The position numbers and the translations under genes were made by a program. Shown here piece by piece: positions 59,233-64,000 of a DNA stretch of 64,000 nt (the stretch's first letter is position 1; the number at the start of each line of letters is the position of its first letter). The stretch spans positions 3,564,501 to 3,628,500 of the forward strand of contig NZ_CP009286.1 of the NCBI RefSeq assembly GCF_000758685.1, in the 5' to 3' direction. The DNA comes from Paenibacillus stellifer (GTDB lineage Bacteria; Bacillota; Bacilli; Paenibacillales; Paenibacillaceae). The notes beneath the pieces were generated by a model. The model worked only from the letters and a program-made list of their open reading frames with translations, ran no database searches and had not been told where the DNA came from.

Positions 59233-60055
59233 GGCTGCGGCTCCCTGCGCGCCCGGGAACCGGGCCGAGCAGATTGTCTACCGCTTGACGCACGTCATTC
59301 TGGCGCATGAAGAACTCGCCGACAAGCACGCCTGACGCTCCCGCTGTCTTCAGGAACGAAATATCCTCCGGCCCGGCGATTCCGCTCTCGCTGATGAGCG
59401 GCACACCTGCAGGGGCCAGCTTCGCAAGCTCCGCAGTTGCGCTGAGCGAAGTCTCGAATGTATGCAGATTCCGGTTGTTGACCCCGAGCAGCACATGGGG
59501 CTTCTCTGCGGTCCCGGTCTCCAGAATCCGTTCGAGCTCCGTGCTGACGTGAACCTCCAGCAGCACATCAAGCCCCAAGGATGCAGCGGTGTCCGCGAAG
59601 GATGAGAGCACGGCCGGAGTCAGGATGGCTGCGATCAGCAGCACGGCGTCTGCACCCAGCAGACGGGCTTCGTAAATCTGCTTCTCGTCAATGATGAAGT
59701 CCTTGCGGAGCAGCGGAAGGCTCACCGCCTCCCGCACCTGCCGGAGATAATCACCGCTCCCCTGAAAATAAGGGGTATCTGTCAAGACAGACAGGCAGTC
59801 GGCCCCGCCTTCTTCATAAGCCTTGGCGATTTCCACTGGATGAAAGTCCTCCCGGATCAGCCCTTTGGAAGGCGAAGCCTTCTTCACCTCCGCGATCAGT
59901 CCGATCTCCCGCTTCCGCTTCGCTGTAAGCGCCTGCCGGAACCCCCGGGTTGCCGGGAGCTCTGCGATCCCCTTCTCAGCCTCCGCTATGGAGAAGGTTC
60001 TGCTAAGCTCTTCCACTTCCTTGATCTTGGTTGCCACAATTTTATCGAGATACAT
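59225..60055 (-). CDS. trpC: Indole-3-glycerol-phosphate synthase
   Basis: TrpC closes the indole ring. The 276-residue protein has IAEVKKASPSKGLIREDF with the catalytic Lys, VLTDTPYFQGSGDYL, LLRKDFIIDEKQIYEARL and SESGIAGPEDI. The start overlaps trpD by 14 nt. Confidence 0.97.
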   Translation of the reverse strand: MYLDKIVATKIKEVEELSRTFSIAEAEKGIAELPATRGFRQALTAKRKREIGLIAEVKKASPSKGLIREDFHPVEIAKAYEEGGADCLSVLTDTPYFQGSGDYLRQVREAVSLPLLRKDFIIDEKQIYEARLLGADAVLLIAAILTPAVLSSFADTAASLGLDVLLEVHVSTELERILETGTAEKPHVLLGVNNRNLHTFETSLSATAELAKLAPAGVPLISESGIAGPEDISFLKTAGASGVLVGEFFMRQNDVRQAVDNLLGPVPGRAGSRSHD

Positions 60056-61091
60056 GTTTAAGCTCCTCCGTTACCGCTATTAGCTGTTCCAGTTTGCGGG
60101 CTGCAGCGCCCGAATCGATCGTCTCGGCGGCCTTCCGGACACCGTCCGCCAGACTGTCCACAAGCCCTGCTACATAAATGCAGGCGCCTGCATTGGCAAG
60201 CACAATATCCCGGTACGGAGTCTTATCTCCGGCGAGAACGGAACGAATAATGGCCGCGTTCTCTTCCGGTCCGCCGCCCAGAACATCCTCAAGCGGATGG
60301 CAGGGAAGTCCGAGATCATGAGGGGTGATTTCATAGGTTGTGACTTCGCCGTCACGCAGCTCCGACACCTGAGTCGGACCTGAGATGCTGATTTCATCCA
60401 AGCCCTCATTGCTGCTAACGACGAGAGCCCGCTTGGAGCCGAGCTCCTTCAGCACCGTGGCGACGGTCTCCGTCTTGCTCCGGTCATAGATCCCGAGCAG
60501 CTGCCTGTCAGCGCCGGCGGGGTTCGTCAGCGGACCGAGCATATTGAATACGGTCCGGACGCCAAGCTCCCGGCGCGGGGCCGCTGCATGCTTCATGGAC
60601 GGATGGTACAGCTGCGCGAACAGGAAGCAGATGCCGATATCGTCCAGGCAGCGTTTCGCCTGCTCCGCATCCAGCGAAATGTTAACGCCGAGCGCTTCCA
60701 GCACGTCGGCGCTGCCGGTCCGTCCCGATGCGGAACGGTTGCCGTGCTTGGCGACACGTACGGAAGCCGCCGCCGCGATGATCGCCGAGATGGTGGAGAT
60801 ATTCAATTTATGAATCCCCGATCCGCCTGTTCCGCATGTATCAAGCAGTTGGGCGTTCTCGGCCGCCACATGCATGCTGAAGCCCCGCATCGCCTCCGCG
60901 AAGCCGGTGATCTCCTCCACCGTCTCGCCCTTGATCCGCAAAGCGGTAAGGAGCGAACCGATCTGTGCCTGGGTGGCGGCCCCTTCCATGATGACGCCCA
61001 TAATATCACGCGCCTGCTCCCGTGTTAAATCCTTGCCTTCGATCAGTCCGGCTATTCCGGACTGGACCAACTGATTCGCGCTGCTGTCCAT
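60042..61091 (-). CDS. trpD: Anthranilate phosphoribosyltransferase
   Basis: TrpD adds a phosphoribosyl group to anthranilate. The 349-residue protein has the PRPP loop DTCGTGGSGIHKLNIST, KHGNRSASGRTGSADVLEAL, FLFAQLYHPSMKHAAAPRRE and GPLTNPAGADRQLLG. ATG 61091 follows GGGGAG; the frame continues to 61133 without a good site. 72 bp from trpE. Confidence 0.96.
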   Translation of the reverse strand: MDSSANQLVQSGIAGLIEGKDLTREQARDIMGVIMEGAATQAQIGSLLTALRIKGETVEEITGFAEAMRGFSMHVAAENAQLLDTCGTGGSGIHKLNISTISAIIAAAASVRVAKHGNRSASGRTGSADVLEALGVNISLDAEQAKRCLDDIGICFLFAQLYHPSMKHAAAPRRELGVRTVFNMLGPLTNPAGADRQLLGIYDRSKTETVATVLKELGSKRALVVSSNEGLDEISISGPTQVSELRDGEVTTYEITPHDLGLPCHPLEDVLGGGPEENAAIIRSVLAGDKTPYRDIVLANAGACIYVAGLVDSLADGVRKAAETIDSGAAARKLEQLIAVTEELKHVSR

Positions 61092-61163
61092 CTGAGTCTT
61101 CTCCCCCCGATTTTGGATTATTACCCCGTTCAACCCGCACTAACGTCCGTTAAGGCCAGTTCC

Positions 61164-62717
61164 TTACGGTGTATATTCGTACAAGTAATCCTGATTGATG
61201 CTGCCGCCGGCGTTCTTCTCCTGCGGGAACATGGCTTCAGCCATCCGGATCGCTTTCAGCATGGCCTTCGCCTTGTTGACCGTCTCGTCATATTCCTTCT
61301 CCGGTACCGAGTCCCATACGATGCCTGCTCCCGCCTGCACATATGCCCTACCTTTGCGGAAGATGATCGTCCGGATTGTGATACAGGAATCCATATTGCC
61401 CGAGAATCCTAAGTAGCCGATTGCTCCGGCATAGGCGCCTCTCGCTTCCCGCTCCAGCTCGGCGATAATCTCCATGGCGCGAAGCTTCGGCGCTCCCGAG
61501 ACGGTGCCGGCCGGCAGACAGGAGAGAAAGGCATCGAAGAAATCTTTATCCTGGCGCAGCTTGCCGGATACGTTGGATACCAGATGCATAACATGGGAGT
61601 ATTTCTCGATCTCCATGAACGTGTCGCATTTAACTGTGCCGAACTCGGAGACCCGGCCCAGGTCATTGCGCCCAAGGTCGACGAGCATCAGATGCTCGGC
61701 TCTTTCCTTCTCGTCGGCCAGAAGCTCTTCGGCAAGCTCGCGGTCCTGCTGCTCGTTCACGCCGCGAGGCCGCGTTCCGGCGATTGGGCGAGTCTTGACC
61801 TCGCTGCCGTCTACCTTGACCAGTGCTTCCGGCGATGTGCCGACGATGATCTCCTCATCCATTTTCAGATAATACATATAAGGTGACGGATTCAGCGTGC
61901 GAAGCATCCGGTACACATGCAGCGGTGATACTTCGGTGTTGATATGGAAGCGCTGGGAGAGCACCACCTGGAAAATATCGCCCGCCCGGATGTACTCCTT
62001 GGCTTGCTCGACGTTGCTGATAAACTGCTCTTTCGACAGATTGGAGTGGATGTCGCCGAGATCGATGTCCTGCGGGATGCTGTGCCGGTTCATATTCTCC
62101 CTCGGTCCATCCTTGTGAAGCTCATCGGCCAGCGCTTCCAGATTGTCGTTCAGCTTGGCATAATTCGCACGGATGTCATCGTCGCTGTCGCCGTCCTTGA
62201 TATGAAGGTTGCCAACCAGCAGTATTTGCTGTTTCACATGATCGAACACGATGATCCGGTCGCAGAACATGAAGCGGATGTCGTCCATCTTCAGATCGTC
62301 GCTGGCATGCGCCGGCAGCTTCTCATAATATTGCAGCAGATCGTAACCGAAGAATCCGATCGCCCCACCTGTGAACGGCGGCATATCCTGAAGCTTCGGG
62401 CTCCGATAAGAGCGGAGCAGCGTCTTGAGCTCTTCGATCGGCTTGCCTTTCAACTGCTTCTTCTCTCCGCCGATTTCGATGTTGATAACCCCTTTTTTAC
62501 CGGATATCAGCAGAAACGGATCGCTTCCGATGAATGAGTAGCGTGCCCACTGGATTCCCCCCTCCACGCTTTCCAGCAGAAAGGCGTTGCGGCGGTTGGC
62601 GAAGCGCTGAAAGATCCGGATCGGCGTCTCCATATCGGCCAGCACTCGCTTGACCACGGGAATCAGATTGTACTGCCTGGCGAGGGACACCACTTGCTCT
62701 ACGCTGGGACTGGTCAT
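61164..62717 (-). CDS. trpE: Anthranilate synthase component I
   Basis: TrpE makes anthranilate from chorismate with ammonia supplied by a glutamine amidotransferase (TrpG/PabA), whose gene is not in this operon. The 517-residue protein has the Trp feedback site LLESVEGGIQWARYSFIG, PIAGTRPRGVNEQQDRELAE, LGRNDLGRV, LPAGTVSGAPKLRAMEII and GAIGYLGFSGNMDS. ATG 62717 follows AAGGAGG at 9 nt. It is preceded by the TRAP-type leader. The absence of trpG matches B. subtilis, where pabA serves both pathways. Confidence 0.97.
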   Translation of the reverse strand: MTSPSVEQVVSLARQYNLIPVVKRVLADMETPIRIFQRFANRRNAFLLESVEGGIQWARYSFIGSDPFLLISGKKGVINIEIGGEKKQLKGKPIEELKTLLRSYRSPKLQDMPPFTGGAIGFFGYDLLQYYEKLPAHASDDLKMDDIRFMFCDRIIVFDHVKQQILLVGNLHIKDGDSDDDIRANYAKLNDNLEALADELHKDGPRENMNRHSIPQDIDLGDIHSNLSKEQFISNVEQAKEYIRAGDIFQVVLSQRFHINTEVSPLHVYRMLRTLNPSPYMYYLKMDEEIIVGTSPEALVKVDGSEVKTRPIAGTRPRGVNEQQDRELAEELLADEKERAEHLMLVDLGRNDLGRVSEFGTVKCDTFMEIEKYSHVMHLVSNVSGKLRQDKDFFDAFLSCLPAGTVSGAPKLRAMEIIAELEREARGAYAGAIGYLGFSGNMDSCITIRTIIFRKGRAYVQAGAGIVWDSVPEKEYDETVNKAKAMLKAIRMAEAMFPQEKNAGGSINQDYLYEYTP

Positions 62718-62763
62718 TTGTCGTTCCTCCTTGGAATCTGAAATCATAAACGGCTCTAAATGC

Positions 62764-62790
62764 AGAAAAACCTCTACCGAAGTAGAGGTT
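62764..62790 (-). terminator. Attenuator terminator of the trp operon leader
   Basis: AACCTCTAC, a TTCG tetraloop and GTAGAGGTT form a perfect 9-bp stem with a following TTTTTCTG on the minus strand, 47 bp before the trpE start. Confidence 0.88.
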
Positions 62791-62945
62791 TAGTTAGGCA
62801 AGCGTATAAAAGAGCGGGGATGATGGCATATACTCGAAAAATACGCGCAAAAGGATTAAGCAGCATCCTCCGCGCCCTGCGAACCTGTGTCCACATTCTA
62901 AGCGCGGAGATCCCCTCACGGATCATCCGTTCCAATTCCCAAATA

Positions 62946-62998
62946 CTCGTCTCTTCTCAGCTCATCTAAACTGTTCTAAACTCTGCTTCACTCGTCTG
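62946..62998 (-). promoter_or_regulatory. TRAP (MtrB) RNA-binding site: eleven NAG triplets with 5-nt period
   Basis: On the minus strand triplets begin at 62998, 62993, 62988, 62983, 62978, 62973, 62968, 62963, 62958, 62953 and 62948, exactly 5 nt apart: CAG, GAG, AAG, GAG, TAG, CAG, TAG, GAG, GAG, GAG, GAG. Eight of the eleven are the preferred (G/U)AG. TRAP is an 11-subunit ring that binds eleven (G/U)AG triplets, usually separated by 2-3 nt. AGAGTTTAG inside the site (62984-62976) can pair with CTAAACCTCT at the terminator (62793-62784, one bulge), so a TRAP-controlled antiterminator is plausible. Confidence 0.85.
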
Positions 62999-63003
62999 AT
63001 ATC

Positions 63004-63033
63004 ACTATACATGATAGCTATGCTCTTTTACAA
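63004..63033 (-). promoter_or_regulatory. Promoter of the trp operon leader
   Basis: TTGTAA (63028-63033), 18 nt and TATAGT (63004-63009) on the minus strand. The predicted start lies a few nt before the first NAG triplet. Between it and aroH is a GTTCCG/CGGAAC hairpin (63056-63076) without a U-tract, so read-through from aroH is also possible. Confidence 0.6.
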
Positions 63034-63080
63034 CCCCATTATTTCAGGAGGGCAGGTTCCGCACTCAAGCCGGAACTCTG

Positions 63081-63452
63081 TTATTTGCTTTCCGTCAAGT
63101 CGGGACGAAGACGCTGCGCCTCGTTCAAATAGACGTGGCGGATCTCCTTCTGGCTCTTCTCGGTATTGACCTGGACCATCAGCCGGATGCATTTCGGCAG
63201 GCTGCCTTTGACCGGAATTTCAATGGCGCACATCAAGGGAACAAGCTCCCAGCCCTCGATCTCCCGAATCGCCTTGGCCGGAAAAGCCGCATCCAGATCT
63301 GTCGTCATTGTGATCCATACGCTGCAGATGTCTTCGGCAACCAGGTCGTTGCGTTCCACCATTTCTCGCAGCAGCAGTACGGTCTCGCGAAGAATTTCCT
63401 CTCCATCGTTGCGGGTGACTGTCGTCGCGCCGCGGATGCCCCGGTTCACCAT
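63081..63452 (-). CDS. aroH: Chorismate mutase, AroH class
   Basis: AroH rearranges chorismate to prephenate. The 123-residue trimeric-barrel protein has MVNRGIRGATTVTRNDGEE, LVAEDICSVWITMTTDLD with catalytic residues, LVPLMCAIEIPVKGSLPKCI and MVQVNTEKSQKEIRHVYL. Its ATG overlaps the aroB stop by 7 nt, giving the B. subtilis order aroB-aroH-trpE. Confidence 0.97.
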   Translation of the reverse strand: MVNRGIRGATTVTRNDGEEILRETVLLLREMVERNDLVAEDICSVWITMTTDLDAAFPAKAIREIEGWELVPLMCAIEIPVKGSLPKCIRLMVQVNTEKSQKEIRHVYLNEAQRLRPDLTESK

Positions 63453-64000
63453 GGGCTTCCCTCCTTCTTCAGCTGGCCGACAACCTCTCTGATAACGGAT
63501 TCCTCGACGCCTTCAACAATACTCACGGCACCGATCTCATCCGGCACGATAAATGTAATCCGGCCTTCCTTGAATTTCTTGTCATGCATCATGGCTTCAA
63601 TGATATCATCCACACTGTACTGTGCGGGCAGCGTTACTGGAAGCTCCAGAGCCGTCAGCATCGACACCGTCTCCTCGTAGAGCGACTGCGGACGGCCCAG
63701 CTTGGCCGCCACGAGCGCGGAGCCCGCCATTCCGATGGAGATGGCTTCCCCATGCAGGAACGTGCCATAGCCGCCGACCGCCTCGATCGCATGTCCGATC
63801 GTGTGGCCCAGATTCAGAATCGCGCGGAGTCCGTGCTCCCGCTCGTCTTCGCCGACCACATCCGCTTTGATCGCGCACCCGCGTTCCAAGGCATAGCCCA
63901 GCGCTTCCGGCTGAAGTGACAGCAGCTCAGCCGCATGCTCGCGGCACCAGTAGGCGAACTCGCGGTCCAGAATGAGACCATGCTTGATGACCTCCGCCAG
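63446..64000 (-). CDS. aroB: 3-dehydroquinate synthase (partial, N-terminus beyond the window)
   Basis: AroB turns DAHP into 3-dehydroquinate, the second shikimate step. The 184 visible residues carry LAEVIKHGLILDREFAYW, VGEDEREHGLRAILNLG, the zinc-ligand HTIGHAIEAVGGY, FLHGEAISIGM and a C-terminal DKKFKEGRITFIVPDEIG. The open frame runs to the window edge; an internal ATG or TTG at 63889 is not the true start. Confidence 0.96.
   Translation of the reverse strand: MAEVIKHGLILDREFAYWCREHAAELLSLQPEALGYALERGCAIKADVVGEDEREHGLRAILNLGHTIGHAIEAVGGYGTFLHGEAISIGMAGSALVAAKLGRPQSLYEETVSMLTALELPVTLPAQYSVDDIIEAMMHDKKFKEGRITFIVPDEIGAVSIVEGVEESVIREVVGQLKKEGSPW

Noticed and set aside
1..64000. tRNA/rRNA genes, CRISPR arrays, insertion sequences, prophage or toxin-antitoxin genes
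   Set aside because: None seen on reading both strands; all repeats found are short and not spaced like CRISPR.

Overview
The window reads as a chromosomal segment of a Paenibacillus-type Firmicute. The gene order closely follows the Bacillus subtilis dinG-panDCB-birA-cca-bshA-bshB1-mgsA-dapB-ypjD-ypjC-ypjB-ypjA block and the aroB-aroH-trpEDCFBA-hisC-tyrA supraoperon. The DNA has a moderately high GC content. The protein types (SLH-domain surface protein, amidases with copper-amine-oxidase-like N-terminal domains, GerMN and YpjB sporulation proteins, bacillithiol genes) fit that group. A NifX/NifB-type FeMo-cofactor-binding protein at the left edge is compatible with, but does not prove, a nitrogen-fixing species. 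Nearly all genes lie on the minus strand. The plus-strand exceptions are a LysR regulator, proBAC, a YitT protein and a predicted small RNA.

Layout from left to right. 1-6.3 kb: NifX-like protein (cut by the edge), GNAT acetyltransferase, purT and a two-GTPase bacterial dynamin. 6.6-16.9 kb: an MHYT-GGDEF-EAL c-di-GMP protein, a small conserved protein, nth, then a cell-envelope group (SLH protein, GerMN lipoprotein, two paralogous amidases). 17-20.6 kb: leuCD with a divergent LysR gene and palindromes between them. 20.7-24.4 kb: a T-box leader and proBAC. 24.5-31 kb: dnaD, asnS, an hbd-ackA operon, and a short FtsH-type protease overlapping the gene of a membrane-anchored partner. 31-46.7 kb: tseB/ypmB, an MTA/SAH deaminase, rex, dinG, TPR genes, panBCD behind an attenuator-like leader, birA, cca, bacillithiol genes, mgsA, dapB and ypjD. 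46.8-54.2 kb: YitT, ypjB, ypjA, an IDEAL-domain mini-protein, a broken gamma-carbonic anhydrase, a phosphatase, an ECF sigma/anti-sigma pair, and an orphan small RNA with a CcpA (cre) site on its promoter. 54.2-64 kb: tyrA-hisC-trpABFCDE-aroH-aroB, with a trp leader that carries eleven NAG triplets at an exact 5-nt period.

Regulation is where this window is richest. Three biosynthetic operons have visible 5' control elements: a T-box for proBAC, a TRAP-type attenuator for trp, and a structured leader with a terminator for panBCD. The leuCD promoter has a nearly ideal sigma-A form and sits beside palindromes that a LysR protein could bind. The ECF sigma gene has a candidate autoregulatory promoter. 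The most novel candidates are the cre-controlled small RNA at 54.0 kb, the TRAP-type leader at 62.95 kb and the FtsH/partner pair at 29-31 kb. No rRNA, tRNA, CRISPR array, insertion sequence or phage gene was seen.
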